64,000 nt of DNA from Streptomyces sindenensis (lineage in GTDB: Bacteria > Actinomycetota > Actinomycetes > Streptomycetales > Streptomycetaceae): positions 186,001 through 250,000 of the forward strand of contig NZ_BMSG01000001.1 in NCBI RefSeq assembly GCF_014649035.1, written 5' to 3'. A model generated the notes under the pieces. That model was not told where the DNA came from. It was given only the letters and a program-made list of their open reading frames with translations, and made no database searches. This document shows positions 26,121 to 35,999 of this stretch, piece after piece. Both the position numbers and the translations under genes were made by a program. Position 1 is the stretch's first letter; the number at the start of each line of letters is the position of its first letter.

Positions 26121-27629
26121 TCAGTGTCCCCGGGCCCCGTCCGTGACCCGGTCGAGCCGGTAGAAGTCGGCGACGCACCCGCCGGGCCAGTACTGCTCCC
26201 CGCCCGCGCTGAACGGCTCCAGCATCTGGCTGATCACCAGGCGCTCGTACGGCAGGACCCGCTCCCCGGCCGCCGCCCCCTCGCGCAGACGGCGGTCCTG
26301 GGCGTCCCACTTCTCGGCCCGGGACCGCGTCGCGGTGCCCAGGTCGGTCAGGGCGATCGCCGGGCCGACGCAGACCAGGACGCAGAGCGCCGCGCACACC
26401 GCCTTCGCCGGGGCGGTGCGCCGGGCGTACCGACGGGCCGCCAGGCCCAGCAGGGCGCCCGCGCCGACCAGCAGGATCACGTACAGCAGGAGGTAGTCGT
26501 TCCAGAGCCGGTTGGCGCTCCTGTCGCTCACCCGGTCGCCGAAGACGGGGTAGGCGATGACCGCGCAGAGGTAGCCGGAGACCAGGAGCGTGACCAGCCC
26601 GGCGGAGGTGAGCAGCCACCAGTGTGCGGGCGGGCGGGGCGTCGTCCCGTCCGCCCGTCGGCACAGCAGTCCCAGCAGGACGCCCGCCGCGACCGCGCCC
26701 ACGTACTGCCAGGTCGTCACGACCGTCACGGTGATCTCCGCGAACGCGCGCAGCGACGCGGCGAGGGAGTCCGGGGCGAGCAGGAACGTGGTCTCCGCCC
26801 CGAAGCGTTCCCTGCGGTTCGTCGAGCCGGGTGAGGTGATGAGGACGAGGGCCCCGGCCACCGTTCCGGCGATGCCCCCGGCACACCACAGGCGGACGAA
26901 CCCCCGCTCGGCGGCCGGGACGACCCGGCCGGAGACGACGAGCGCGGCCAGCAGCACCATCACCGCGACGATCGCCGTCTCCTCGGACAGCGTGGCGAGG
27001 AAGGCCGCCATCAGCACCGCGACCGCGATCGCGAGGGCGCGCCCCCGGCGGCCGGCGGCGAGCAGCAGCGGAACCAGCGCGGCGCACGCCAGGACCGGCG
27101 GCAGCGTGTGCGAGACGGACGCCGCGGGCCAGTAGAACGTCTTGTACGTGTTCGGCGTGGCGAACAGGAACAGCGCGGTGGTCATGGCCGCGAGCAGGAG
27201 CGGCATCCCGCGCGGGGTGCGCAGCCGGGCCCGGCGCAGCGCCAGGACGGCCACCGCCCACAGGACCGCGAGCACCAGGCTCCCGCTGACCACGGGATAC
27301 CACTGGTGTCCCGCGATCGGGAACTTCGCGTACACGCCGACCAGGAGCGCGTTGGCGACCCGCCCGTTGTCGTCCAGGTAGAACTGCCCGACGAGACCGC
27401 TGATGCCGTCGTCCCGCACCCGGGGCAGGAAGCACCAGTCGTCGGCGCCCGGCCTCACCCACCGCCCGAACCAGGACGCTGCGGCGAGCAGGGCGAGCGG
27501 TGGCAGCGCGAGCGCGGTCACCCAGAGCGCCGTCCAGGGGCGGTCGGCCGGGCGTCCGGCCGGGTCCGCCGCCGCCTCGCCCGGCCGCACCCCGTCCGGG
27601 GCGGCGGCCACGGGCACGTCGTCGGACAT
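26121..27629 (-). CDS. Polytopic membrane protein, DUF6056-like
   Basis: The 502-residue protein most likely starts at ATG 27629; a GTG at 27641 overlaps the preceding stop (GTGA) and is an alternative. About 11-12 membrane helices are seen, with an early outer loop rich in aromatics (RPGADDWCFLPRV, FYLDDNGRVANALL) and ATPNTYKTFYWPAASVSHTLPP, the pattern of DUF6056-type, glycosyltransferase-C-like membrane proteins. The large C-terminal part ends in a soluble segment (YERLVISQMLEPFSAGGEQYWP). The adjacent GT2-GtrA gene suggests a role in lipid-linked sugar transfer; that is inferred. Confidence 0.72.
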   Translation of the reverse strand: MSDDVPVAAAPDGVRPGEAAADPAGRPADRPWTALWVTALALPPLALLAAASWFGRWVRPGADDWCFLPRVRDDGISGLVGQFYLDDNGRVANALLVGVYAKFPIAGHQWYPVVSGSLVLAVLWAVAVLALRRARLRTPRGMPLLLAAMTTALFLFATPNTYKTFYWPAASVSHTLPPVLACAALVPLLLAAGRRGRALAIAVAVLMAAFLATLSEETAIVAVMVLLAALVVSGRVVPAAERGFVRLWCAGGIAGTVAGALVLITSPGSTNRRERFGAETTFLLAPDSLAASLRAFAEITVTVVTTWQYVGAVAAGVLLGLLCRRADGTTPRPPAHWWLLTSAGLVTLLVSGYLCAVIAYPVFGDRVSDRSANRLWNDYLLLYVILLVGAGALLGLAARRYARRTAPAKAVCAALCVLVCVGPAIALTDLGTATRSRAEKWDAQDRRLREGAAAGERVLPYERLVISQMLEPFSAGGEQYWPGGCVADFYRLDRVTDGARGH

Positions 27630-27637
27630 CGCGGCCG

Positions 27638-29221
27638 TCACCCCTTCCGGGACGAGCGGGTGGGCAGCGGTTCGGGCACCGCGCGGCCGGGCAGCGGTCC
27701 GGGGTGCGGCTCCGCCGTGGCGGCCCTGGCCTGGCCCGAGGTGATCGCCCACCGCGCCAGCAGGAACGAGACGGGGGTGACGATCACGCCGGCCGCCAGC
27801 GCGGCGAGGTTCTTGTCCATCCCGAGGCCGCTGACCGCCCCGTAGAGGAGCGCGCCGGACGCCACCAGGTTGACCAGGCTGGAGAGGGGAAAGCGGACGA
27901 ACGCGTGCCAGGTCGGCCGCGTCCGGCAGGTGACGTAGGAGTTGAGCAGGAACGAGCACACGATGCTGACCACGTAGCCGATGACGTGGGCGGTCAGATA
28001 GGGGATCCAGCGGTTGAGGGAGGCGTAGACGCCGAGGTAGACGGCGGTGTTCACGCAGCCGATGAGGACGAAGCTGCCGAACTGACGGACGGTACGGGAC
28101 CGGCCCGGGGCCCCGGTCGCCGTGGCCGTGCCGGTGCACGGGGCGGCGGAGGCGGTGGCAGAGCCGGTGACGGAGCCGGAGCCGGAGCTGGTGACGGAGC
28201 CGGAGCTGGTGACGGAGCCCGCGACGGCTTCGACCGGTCCTCCCCCGGGCAGGCGCGGGAGCGGCCGTGGGCCCTCCGGCAACACCGCCCGGCAGGTCGC
28301 GTCGGTCTCCCGTACGACGTACGGCGGGCGATGCTTCGCCTCGTGGTAGATGCGGCCCACGTACTCCCCGATCACCCCGAGCGTCACCAGCTGGATACCG
28401 CTGAGGGCGACGACGGCGGTGAGCAGGGTGGCGTAACCGGGGGTGTCCACGCCGTGCAGGACGACGCGCACGACGGTCCACAGGGCGTAGACCAGCGCCG
28501 AGACGAAGACCCAGAAGCCGGTGTAGATCGCGAGGCGCAGCGGCCGGTTGTTGAAGGAGAGCAGTCCGTCGATGCCGTAGTTCAGCAGCCGCTTGCTGCC
28601 CCACTTCGACCGGCCCGCCACCCGTTCGCTGTTGCGGTAGCGGAAGGTGACCGTGTCGAAGCCGACCCAGGAGAAGATCCCCTTGGAGAAGCGGTTGCTC
28701 TCGGGGAGGGACAGCACGCTCTCCACCGCCCGCCGCGACAGCAGCCGGAAGTCGCCCGAGCCGTCGATCAGCTCCACGTCCATGCAGCGGCGGACCAGCG
28801 CGTAGTAGGTGTGGCTGAGGGTGCTGCGGATCATGCCCTCGCCCGTGCGGTCGCGGCGCGGGATGACCTGGTCGTAGCCGTGCCGGTGCAGTTCCAGCAT
28901 GCGGGGGATCAGCTCGGGCGGGTGCTGGAGGTCGGCGTCCATGATGACCACGGCCGCCCCGCGCGACATGCGCAGGCCCGCGAGCATGGCGGCCTCCTTG
29001 CCGAAATTGCGGCTGAAGGCGGTGTAGTGGACGCGCGGGTCACGGGCGGCGATGGCGTTCAGCAGCGGGCGGGTGCGGTCCCGGCTGCCGTCGTCGACGT
29101 AACAGATCTCGAAGCTTGCCCCGAGGGGGTCCAGGACGCCGAGCAGCGTGGTGTGGAAGGACTCGATGACCTCGGCCTCGTCGAAGCACGGCACGACGAC
29201 CGACAGCTGAAGGCCAGTCAC
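27638..29221 (-). CDS. GT2 glycosyltransferase fused to a GtrA-like flippase domain
   Basis: The 527-residue protein joins two usually separate proteins. Residues 1-310 are a GT2 transferase of the GtrB/DPM1 type: [68 protein letters not shown], then two membrane helices. A Ser/Gly/Thr/Val repeat linker (residues about 330-365) follows. Residues about 375-495 are a four-helix GtrA-like domain ([32 protein letters not shown]). GtrB loads sugar on polyprenyl phosphate and GtrA-like proteins are thought to flip it. The start at 29221 overlaps no gene. Confidence 0.92.
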   Translation of the reverse strand: MTGLQLSVVVPCFDEAEVIESFHTTLLGVLDPLGASFEICYVDDGSRDRTRPLLNAIAARDPRVHYTAFSRNFGKEAAMLAGLRMSRGAAVVIMDADLQHPPELIPRMLELHRHGYDQVIPRRDRTGEGMIRSTLSHTYYALVRRCMDVELIDGSGDFRLLSRRAVESVLSLPESNRFSKGIFSWVGFDTVTFRYRNSERVAGRSKWGSKRLLNYGIDGLLSFNNRPLRLAIYTGFWVFVSALVYALWTVVRVVLHGVDTPGYATLLTAVVALSGIQLVTLGVIGEYVGRIYHEAKHRPPYVVRETDATCRAVLPEGPRPLPRLPGGGPVEAVAGSVTSSGSVTSSGSGSVTGSATASAAPCTGTATATGAPGRSRTVRQFGSFVLIGCVNTAVYLGVYASLNRWIPYLTAHVIGYVVSIVCSFLLNSYVTCRTRPTWHAFVRFPLSSLVNLVASGALLYGAVSGLGMDKNLAALAAGVIVTPVSFLLARWAITSGQARAATAEPHPGPLPGRAVPEPLPTRSSRKG

Positions 29222-29496
29222 TCGTCACCTCCGGACTTGGGGCCTCTCCCGGGGCCGGGCCCCTGACCGGCGCCCGCGCCGTCGGCCTCCGGCGCCGGGG
29301 CCCGGGGCGCGCCGCGTCCGCCCCATCTGACGACGGGCGGCGGCCTTTCGTCTCTCCGCACACGCGTGGGCCGACCGCTTTCCCGCGCCCTTTCATGCGA
29401 ACAGCGGATGCGGGCCGGTGCGACGCTCCGGCGGACGGCGGGCTCGGTTCGCCTGATCGCGGTGGGCTCGGTCGGCCGGATCGCCGGGTCGCCGGG

Positions 29497-29628
29497 GTGG
29501 AGAAGCACCCCGATCGCCGGGTCGTAGGGGTGGAGAAGCACCCGGATCGCCGCATCGCAGAGGTGGAGAAGCACCCGGATCGCCGCATCGCGGAGGTGGA
29601 GAAGCACCCGCATTGCCGGGTCGCGGGT
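29497..29628. repeat. 33-bp tandem repeat (minisatellite), four copies
   Basis: Units start at 29497, 29530, 29563 and 29596, each beginning GTGGAGAAGCACCC. Units 2 and 3 are nearly identical; units 1 and 4 differ at several bases. A degenerate fifth unit may precede. Because 33 is a multiple of 3, all frames stay open (plus strand reads VEKHPDRRIAE). It lies directly before the TPM-domain gene, in its leader region. Confidence 0.9.
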
Positions 29629-29656
29629 GGGGAAATCCATACATAACCTCGCGAAG

Positions 29657-31816
29657 GTGACGTCTCCTCGATCGCCACGGATCACCGGCCGGTTCGCCGC
29701 GCCGCTCGCCGCCCTGGCCTGTGCGCTGCTCGCCGTGGGCTGGCTGGTGCTCCCCGCCGCCGTGCCCGCGCGCGCCGACGACCCCGTCGAGCTCTCCCGG
29801 GACGGGCAGATCACCGACCGGGTCGGCGCCCTGGGCGACCGGGCGGGGCAGGTGGAGGACGCCCTCAACCGGTTGTACGACGAGCAGCGCGTCCAGCTCT
29901 TCGTGGTGTACGTACGTGACTTCTCCGGCCGGTCCGGACAGACCTGGAGCGACGAGACCGCCGACCGCAACGGGCTGGGCCAGGACGACGTGCTGCTCTC
30001 CGTCGCCACGCACGACCGGCAGTACGCCTACTCCGTCGATGTGGACTCCCGGCTCACCGATGACCAGCTGCGGGCTGTGGCGGGTACCGCGATCGAGCCC
30101 GCGCTCCGGGAGAACGACTGGGCGGGGGCGGCGATCGGCGCGGCCGACGGCTACGCCTCCGTGCTGGCCGGGCGCCCTGTGACCGCCCCCGCCATCACCC
30201 CGGGGCCCGCCGACCCCGGCGCGGGCGGCTCCGACTCCACCGGTGCCCGCGACTTCATCCTTCCCGTGGCCGTCGTCGCGGGCGTGGGCGCGGTCGGCGT
30301 CTACGCGTACGCCCGGCGCAGACGGCGCACGACGACGCGCACCACCCCGGCGGCCACCGGCTGGGGCCGGGGCGTGGGGGCGGGCGGTGCGCCGGAGCCG
30401 CCGACGCCGCTGCCGGAGCTGGACGCGCAGGCGAAGCAGGTGCTGGTGGACACGGACGACGCGGTGCGCACGAGCGAGGAGGAACTCGGTTTCGCCACCG
30501 CTCAGTTCGGCGAGGAGGCCGCGAAGCCGTTCACGGCGGCGGTCGCGCGGGCGAAGGACGAGCTGACGCAGTCGTTCCGGTTGCGCCAGCAGCTCGACGA
30601 CGCCTTCCCGGAGGACGACGCGACCCGCCGCCGGATGCTGGACGAGATCCTGCGCCGGTGCGCGTCCGCGAACGACGGGCTCGACACCGTCTCGGAGGAC
30701 TTCGACCGGCTGCGCGCTCTGGAACGTACCGCTCCGCAGGCCCTGGCCGCCGTGGACGCCACCCACCGCGAGCTCGCCGGGCGGGTCGCGGCGGCCGAGT
30801 CGGGTGTCGCCGGGCTGCGCGAGCGGTACGGGGAGGGCGCCGCCGCCCCCGTCGCGGCCGACGTCGAGCAGGCCGAGGACCGGCTCGTCTTCGCGGGCTC
30901 GGCCGTGGGCGAGGCCCGTACGGCGGTCGAGGGCGGCGAGAACTCCCGGGCCGCGGTGTACATCCGGGCGGCCGAGGGCGCGGTGGGCCAGGCCGGCACA
31001 CTGCTGGACTCGGTGGACCGGCGGGCGGCGGAGCTGGGCGAGGCCGCACGGAGGCTGCCCGCCGCGCTGACCGAGACGGAGACCGACCTCGCGGACGCGG
31101 GCGGGCTGCTCGAAGGGACCGCCGAGGGGGCCTCGACCGCCGATCTGCGCGGCCGGGTCGCCCGCGCCGAGGCCGTACGCGCCGATGTCCGGGGCGCGAT
31201 GGCGGCGGGACCGTACGACCCGATCGACGCGCTGCGCCGGGTGGAGGAGGCGGACGCGGCCCTGGACGAGGCGCTGGCGGGGGCCCGGGACCAGGAGCGC
31301 GGCACGGCGAAGGCCCGCTCCCTCCTCGATCAAGCGATGCTCACCGCCCGGTCCGCGATCGGGGCGGCGGCCGACTACGTCACGACCAACCGGGGTGCGG
31401 TCGGCAGCCAGGCCCGTACCCGGCTGGCCGAGGCGCAGCGGCGGTGGGAGCGGGCCCGGGAGCTGTCGGCCACGGACGCGCGGGGGGCGCTGGCCGAGGC
31501 GCGGCAGGCGGACGCGCTGGCCGGGCAGGCGATGGCCCTGGCCGAACAGGACGTACGCGGCTTCCGCTCCCGGCAGGGCCCCGGCGGCACGGGCGGGGCG
31601 GTGCTCGGCGGCATCATCCTCGGCGGCCTCTTCGGGGGCGGCGGCCGGGGCGGGGGCATGGGCGGGGGCATGGGCGGCGGCTTCGGCGGAGGGTTCGGCG
31701 GCGGCCGGTCCGGTGGCTTCGGGGGCGGACCGGGCAGCTTCGGCGGCGGCAGAACCAGGGGGCGGCGGGGCGGCGGCGGAACCCGGGGGCGGCGGGGCGG
31801 TGGCGGCCGCTTCTGA
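29657..31816 (+). CDS. TPM-domain (YgcG-like) exported protein with coiled-coil and Gly-rich tail
   Basis: The 719-residue protein probably starts at GTG 29657; GTG 29627, inside the last 33-bp repeat, is an alternative. A signal peptide (FAAPLAALACALLAVGWLVL, cut near ARA) is followed by a TPM domain at residues about 45-175 (RLYDEQRVQLFVVYVRDF, GLGQDDVLLSVATHDRQYAYSVD). One membrane span (ILPVAVVAGVGAVGVYAYA) precedes about 400 residues of long charged helices. The tail is almost pure Gly with Met/Phe/Arg (GGGMGGGMGGGFGGGFGGG). TPM proteins often pair with PspA, and a PspA gene follows 58 bases later. Confidence 0.87.
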   Translation: MTSPRSPRITGRFAAPLAALACALLAVGWLVLPAAVPARADDPVELSRDGQITDRVGALGDRAGQVEDALNRLYDEQRVQLFVVYVRDFSGRSGQTWSDETADRNGLGQDDVLLSVATHDRQYAYSVDVDSRLTDDQLRAVAGTAIEPALRENDWAGAAIGAADGYASVLAGRPVTAPAITPGPADPGAGGSDSTGARDFILPVAVVAGVGAVGVYAYARRRRRTTTRTTPAATGWGRGVGAGGAPEPPTPLPELDAQAKQVLVDTDDAVRTSEEELGFATAQFGEEAAKPFTAAVARAKDELTQSFRLRQQLDDAFPEDDATRRRMLDEILRRCASANDGLDTVSEDFDRLRALERTAPQALAAVDATHRELAGRVAAAESGVAGLRERYGEGAAAPVAADVEQAEDRLVFAGSAVGEARTAVEGGENSRAAVYIRAAEGAVGQAGTLLDSVDRRAAELGEAARRLPAALTETETDLADAGGLLEGTAEGASTADLRGRVARAEAVRADVRGAMAAGPYDPIDALRRVEEADAALDEALAGARDQERGTAKARSLLDQAMLTARSAIGAAADYVTTNRGAVGSQARTRLAEAQRRWERARELSATDARGALAEARQADALAGQAMALAEQDVRGFRSRQGPGGTGGAVLGGIILGGLFGGGGRGGGMGGGMGGGFGGGFGGGRSGGFGGGPGSFGGGRTRGRRGGGGTRGRRGGGGRF

Positions 31817-31874
31817 AACGACCGGCAGAGCAGGACCACAGCGTGAACCGTCCCGACTTCCAAGGAGCCGTCCC

Positions 31875-32591
31875 ATGACCAAGCAGACCGTCCTCGGCCG
31901 TGTCACACAGCTGGCGAAGGCCAACATCAACGCCCTCCTCGATCAGGCCGAGGACCCCCAGAAGATGCTGGACCAGCTGATCCGGGACTACACGAACAAC
32001 ATCGCGGAGGCCGAGCAGGCGGTCGCGGCCACCATCGGCAACCTCCGGCTGATGGAGCAGGACCACCAGGAGGACGTGGAGGCGGCGGCCGAGTGGGGCG
32101 GCAAGGCGCTGGCGGCCAGCCGGAAGGCCGACGAGCTGCGCGGGGCCGGGTCGGTGGCGGAGGCCGACACGTTCGACAACCTGGCGAAGGTGGCGCTGGG
32201 CCGTCAGCTCCGGTCCGAGCAGGAGGCGAAGACGGCGGAGCCCACGATCGCCTCGCAGACGGAGGTCGTGGACAAGCTGAAGGCGGGGCTGGACCGGATG
32301 AAGGCCAAGCTCTCCGAACTCAGGGCCAAGCGCGACGAGCTGGTCGCGCGTGCGCAGTCCGCCCAGGCGCAGAACCGGATGATGGACGCCGTGAAGGACA
32401 TCGACGTCCTCGATCCGACGAGCGAGCTGAGCCGCTTCGAGGAGAAGGTGCGGCGCGAGGAGGCGAAGGCCCTGGGCAAGCAGGAGCTGGCCGCCTCCTC
32501 GCTGGACGCCCAGTTCGAGCAACTGGACAGCCTCGGCGACAGCGCGGAGGTGGAGGCCCGGCTGGCGGCTCTGAAGGCCGGTTCCGCGTAA
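31875..32591 (+). CDS. PspA/IM30-family membrane-stress protein
   Basis: The 238-residue protein starts at ATG 31875, with AAGGAG upstream. It is almost all helix: ANINALLDQAEDPQKMLDQLIRDY at the N-terminus (amphipathic anchor), then heptad-like coiled coil through KADELRGAGS and LKAGLDRMKAKLSELRAKRDEL, ending in DPTSELSRFEEKVRREEA. This is the ESCRT-III-like PspA family, which binds and protects stressed membranes. The TPM-domain protein upstream is a likely partner. It ends 13 bases before a convergent sensor-phosphatase gene. Confidence 0.93.
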   Translation: MTKQTVLGRVTQLAKANINALLDQAEDPQKMLDQLIRDYTNNIAEAEQAVAATIGNLRLMEQDHQEDVEAAAEWGGKALAASRKADELRGAGSVAEADTFDNLAKVALGRQLRSEQEAKTAEPTIASQTEVVDKLKAGLDRMKAKLSELRAKRDELVARAQSAQAQNRMMDAVKDIDVLDPTSELSRFEEKVRREEAKALGKQELAASSLDAQFEQLDSLGDSAEVEARLAALKAGSA

Positions 32592-32604
32592 CGCGCGTAC
32601 CGGG

Positions 32605-35226
32605 TCAGTACATGCTCAGCAGCTGCTCCACGGAGAGTTCGGCGGCCGGTTCCCCGTCCGGCAGGGCCAGTTCGAACCAGACGGTCTTGCCGCGCGGGGT
32701 CCGGCGCGAACCCCAGGCGGCGCTGAGCAGGCCGACCAGCTGGAGCCCGCGGCCGCCCTCGTCGGTGTCGCGGGCGCGGCGGCGGCGCGGCTGGACGAGG
32801 CCGGCGTCCCAGACCTCGCAGACCAGCGTGCGGTCGCGCAGCAGCCGGAGCCGGATCTCGCCCTCGCCGTAGCGCAGGGCGTTGGTGACCAGCTCGCTGA
32901 CGAGGAGTTCGGTGGTGTCGACCAGGTCGTCGAGGTCCCAGGCGAGCAGTCGGGTGCGGGCCAGCTCCCGCGCGCGGCCCACCGAGCGGGGTTCGCGGGG
33001 CAGCGTCCAGTCCCCCACCGCCTCCGCGGGCAGCCCTTGGATACGGGCCATCAGCAGGGCGATGTCGTCCTCGCCGTGCCGGGTGTCGAGGGTGGAGAGG
33101 ACGAAGTCACAGGCGTCCTCCAGCTCCATCTGCGGGCCGGTGAGCACGGACCGCAGCGCCTGGAGGCCCTCGTCCAGCGGCTGGTCCCGGGACTCGACCA
33201 GGCCGTCGGTGTAGAGGGTGAGGAGGGCGTTCTCGGCGAGCTCGACCTCGACCTCCTCGAACGGCTCGCCGCCGACGCCCAGCGGCATCCCCGGGGGTAC
33301 GTCGATGAGCCGGGCGGGCCGGCCGGGTTCGACGACGGCCGGGGGCATGTGCCCGGCGTTGGCGAACGTACAGCGCCGGGTGACCGGGTCGTAGACCGCG
33401 TACACGCAGGTCGCGAGGTACACCTCCGAGAGGTCCGCCTCGCGGGACTTCTGCGCGGCGCGCGAGGGCCACTGCGCTCCGCCGCTGCCGCCGAGCCCCT
33501 CGCTGCGCTCGCCGCCGCCCGGGGAGCCGAGGCCGCGGGCGACCTCGTCGAGGGCGGAGAGCACTTCGGCGGGTTCCAGGTCGAGGAGGGCCAGGGTCCG
33601 CACGGCGGTGCGCAGTTCGCCCATGGCGACGGCGGCGCGCAGGCCGCGGCCCATGACGTCGCCGACGACGAGGGCGGTGCGGTGGCCGGGCAGCTCGATC
33701 ACGTCGAACCAGTCGCCGCCGACCTCGGTGGCGGTGTTGCCGGGCAGATAGCGGCAGGCGATGTCGAGTCCGGCGGCCTCGGGGTCGCCGGGGGGCAGCA
33801 GGCTGCGCTGGAGGATCAGGGCGCGTTCGTGCTCGCGGCGGTAGAGGCGGCCGTTGTCGATGCAGACGGCGGCTCGGGCGGCCAGTTCGGTGGCGAGCGC
33901 CCGGTCGCGCTCGCCGAACGGCTCGCTGCCCTTCGTCCGGGAGAACTGGACGAGGCCGACGACGGTGTCGTGGGCGACCATCGGCACGGCGAGCGTCGAC
34001 TGGACGAAGCCCATCTCGTCGCCGGGGACGTCCTCGACCCGGCCGGAGCGCAGGGCCACGGCGCAGGGCGAGCCGAACGGGAAGCGGTGGACGGAGCCGA
34101 GGGCGGGCGGCACGTCGTCGGGGCCCGGGGCCCCGCTGCCCGCCACGGCGGTGGGCAGGGCGTCGGCGACCGCGCTGGCGTGGGCCACCCGGCGCAGCTC
34201 GGCCGAGCCTCCGGCGGACTCGCGGTGGGCGGGGGCCCAACTGCCGGGCGCGGCCTCCTCACCGGTGAGGAGGCCCTGGTAGAGGTCGACCGAGGCGAGG
34301 TCGCAGAAGCCGGGCACGGCCACGTCGAGGAGTTCGCGGGCGGTGGTCTCCAGGTCCAGGGAATTGCCGATGCGGGCGCTGGCCTCGTTGAGCAGGGCGA
34401 GGTTGCGGCGGGCGCTGGCGGCCTCCCGGGCGGCGATGTGCCGACGGGTGACGTCGGTGGCGAGGCCGGCGATGCCGACGGGGCGGCCGGCCCCGCTGTG
34501 CACCCGGTAGAGGTTCATGGACCAGTGGCGGCGCTCGGTGGTGCCCGGGGCGGTGCCGACGAGCTGGAGGTCGGTGACCGACTCCCCGGTCTCCAGGACC
34601 CGTTTCAGAGTGGCGGACAGCCGGTCGGCCTCGGCCCGCGGGAGGTAGTCGTCGACCGTGCGGCCCCGGTGGTCCTCGGCCGCGCCGCCGAAGACCGTGG
34701 CGAAGCGCTGGTTGGCCCGGACGACCGCGAAGTCGGTGCCGAACAGCACGAAGCCGAAGGGAGATTGGCCGAATATGGCTTGTGACGCGGCGAGGTCGGT
34801 CTCGATGCGCCGCAGGGCCCGGACGTCGACGACGATACAGAGCGCGGCCCGCTCGCCCTGCCCCGTCAGACTCGGCATCACATAGACCTCGGCGACGCCG
34901 TGCGCCCCGCCCTCGCCCGGCATCCGGAACGGGACGAGGCCCGTCCACTCCTTGCCGTCGAGGATCTCGCCGACCCGCCGGTGGCCGTCCGAGCGCAGCT
35001 CGGCGGGCATGAAGGCCTCCACCGGGTCGCGGCCGATCGCCTCGGTCGAGGCCATGCCGAACAGCGCTGCGGCCCGGCTGCTCCACTGCTCGATCAGACC
35101 GTCGGGGCCGATCGAGAAAGAGGCCACCCTGATGTAGTCGTAGATCGAGCCGGGCGGGCTGTTCTGCCACACGACGTCACCGGCCGTCCCGACGGCGTCG
35201 CCCGTCGTCCCAGGTATTTCGCTCAC
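32605..35226 (-). CDS. PAS-GAF-SpoIIE-HATPase multidomain sensor phosphatase/kinase
   Basis: The 873-residue protein starts at GTG 35226. Two PAS domains (residues about 30-135 and 145-265), a GAF domain (about 275-455, LLNEASARIGNSLDLETTARELLDVA), a SpoIIE PP2C domain (about 470-700: EVGGDWFDVIEL, VVGDVMGRGLRAAVAMGELR, FANAGHMPPAVV, LLTLYTDGLVESRD, DDIALLMARI) and an RsbW-type HATPase (about 735-865: SELVTNALRYG, DEGGRGLQLV, GKTVWFELALP) are seen in that order. Having both phosphatase and kinase on one chain allows it to act on both sides of a sigma-factor switch. Ligands are unknown. Confidence 0.94.
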   Translation of the reverse strand: MSEIPGTTGDAVGTAGDVVWQNSPPGSIYDYIRVASFSIGPDGLIEQWSSRAAALFGMASTEAIGRDPVEAFMPAELRSDGHRRVGEILDGKEWTGLVPFRMPGEGGAHGVAEVYVMPSLTGQGERAALCIVVDVRALRRIETDLAASQAIFGQSPFGFVLFGTDFAVVRANQRFATVFGGAAEDHRGRTVDDYLPRAEADRLSATLKRVLETGESVTDLQLVGTAPGTTERRHWSMNLYRVHSGAGRPVGIAGLATDVTRRHIAAREAASARRNLALLNEASARIGNSLDLETTARELLDVAVPGFCDLASVDLYQGLLTGEEAAPGSWAPAHRESAGGSAELRRVAHASAVADALPTAVAGSGAPGPDDVPPALGSVHRFPFGSPCAVALRSGRVEDVPGDEMGFVQSTLAVPMVAHDTVVGLVQFSRTKGSEPFGERDRALATELAARAAVCIDNGRLYRREHERALILQRSLLPPGDPEAAGLDIACRYLPGNTATEVGGDWFDVIELPGHRTALVVGDVMGRGLRAAVAMGELRTAVRTLALLDLEPAEVLSALDEVARGLGSPGGGERSEGLGGSGGAQWPSRAAQKSREADLSEVYLATCVYAVYDPVTRRCTFANAGHMPPAVVEPGRPARLIDVPPGMPLGVGGEPFEEVEVELAENALLTLYTDGLVESRDQPLDEGLQALRSVLTGPQMELEDACDFVLSTLDTRHGEDDIALLMARIQGLPAEAVGDWTLPREPRSVGRARELARTRLLAWDLDDLVDTTELLVSELVTNALRYGEGEIRLRLLRDRTLVCEVWDAGLVQPRRRRARDTDEGGRGLQLVGLLSAAWGSRRTPRGKTVWFELALPDGEPAAELSVEQLLSMY

Positions 35227-35386
35227 GCGACCGTCCCCTCCAGCTCACACACCGGACCGGTCCTGCCCGCAGTATTCAGCACTACGGCCCCGACCGACAC
35301 GGCGTTCACGATCACAGCAAGGTCTCAGTCCCTTTCAGCCAGGTTCTGCCCGACCTCTGGTGATCGCTGTGCTTCCCTCCACTCTC

Positions 35387-35866
35387 CTAACCAGGGAGAG
35401 CCAGCTCGAACCACACGGTCTTGCCGCTCTTTCCGCGACGGGTCCCCCAGCGGCGTGCGGAACAGGCCACGAGCTGGAGTCCACGACCGCCTTCGTCGTC
35501 GGGTCCCGCAGTGCGTTCGGTGGGTGGATCCGGAAGCGGATCGGAGACTTCCACCAGCAGTCCCGGGGTGGCGGGCGGGTGGTCGGCGGGCGGAGGGCCC
35601 CCGTCGGGGTACGTACGGGCCAGGCGTACGCCGATGGGGCCGGAGGCGTAGCGGAGGGAGTTGGTCACCAGCTCGCTGACGAGCAGGACCGCCAGGTCGC
35701 CCACCGCCGCGTCGAGCCCCCAGGAACCCAGCGCTCCCCGGACGGCGTGCCGGGCGCCGCGCACGGAACCGGGTTCGGCCGCGAAGGTCCACTCGGCGCA
35801 GTCGCCTTCGGTATCGATCACGCCGATCACTTCCCAGGGACGACCGCGGGCGCACCCCCTGTGCAA
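35387..35866 (-). CDS. RsbW-like anti-sigma/regulatory HATPase
   Basis: The 159-residue protein is written from GTG 35866; in-frame GTGs at about 35830 and 35821 follow the better ribosome site GGGAAG, so the true start may be later. It contains the HATPase_c_2 boxes: LVSELVTNSLRYASGP (N box), VSDPLPDPP, DEGGRGLQLVACSARRWG and GKTVWFELALPG. It matches the C-terminal domain of the upstream-encoded sensor. It lacks membrane or sensor domains, so it probably binds a sigma factor or anti-sigma antagonist directly. Confidence 0.88.
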   Translation of the reverse strand: MHRGCARGRPWEVIGVIDTEGDCAEWTFAAEPGSVRGARHAVRGALGSWGLDAAVGDLAVLLVSELVTNSLRYASGPIGVRLARTYPDGGPPPADHPPATPGLLVEVSDPLPDPPTERTAGPDDEGGRGLQLVACSARRWGTRRGKSGKTVWFELALPG

Positions 35867-35959
35867 ATGGGGACTAAACAGCCCATACCCACCATTGATT
35901 GCCCGCTACCGCGCAACCGGGTGTTTGCTACAGACGGCCGTACGCCCCACGCCCGTCAC

Positions 35960-35999
35960 GGGTCGGCGGGTCAGCGGGTCAGCGGGTCAGCGGGTCAGC
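35960..35999. repeat. 8-bp tandem repeat at the Nudix gene 3' end
   Basis: Four perfect GGGTCAGC units (35968-35999) follow one GGGTCGGC unit (35960-35967). The TGA of the Nudix gene (minus strand, 35995-35997) lies inside the last unit. Unit number changes by slippage would not alter the protein since the stop is in the first unit read on the minus strand. Confidence 0.9.

Noticed and set aside
29497..29628. CRISPR array
   Set aside because: The 33-bp units are directly adjacent with no spacers, and no cas genes are near.
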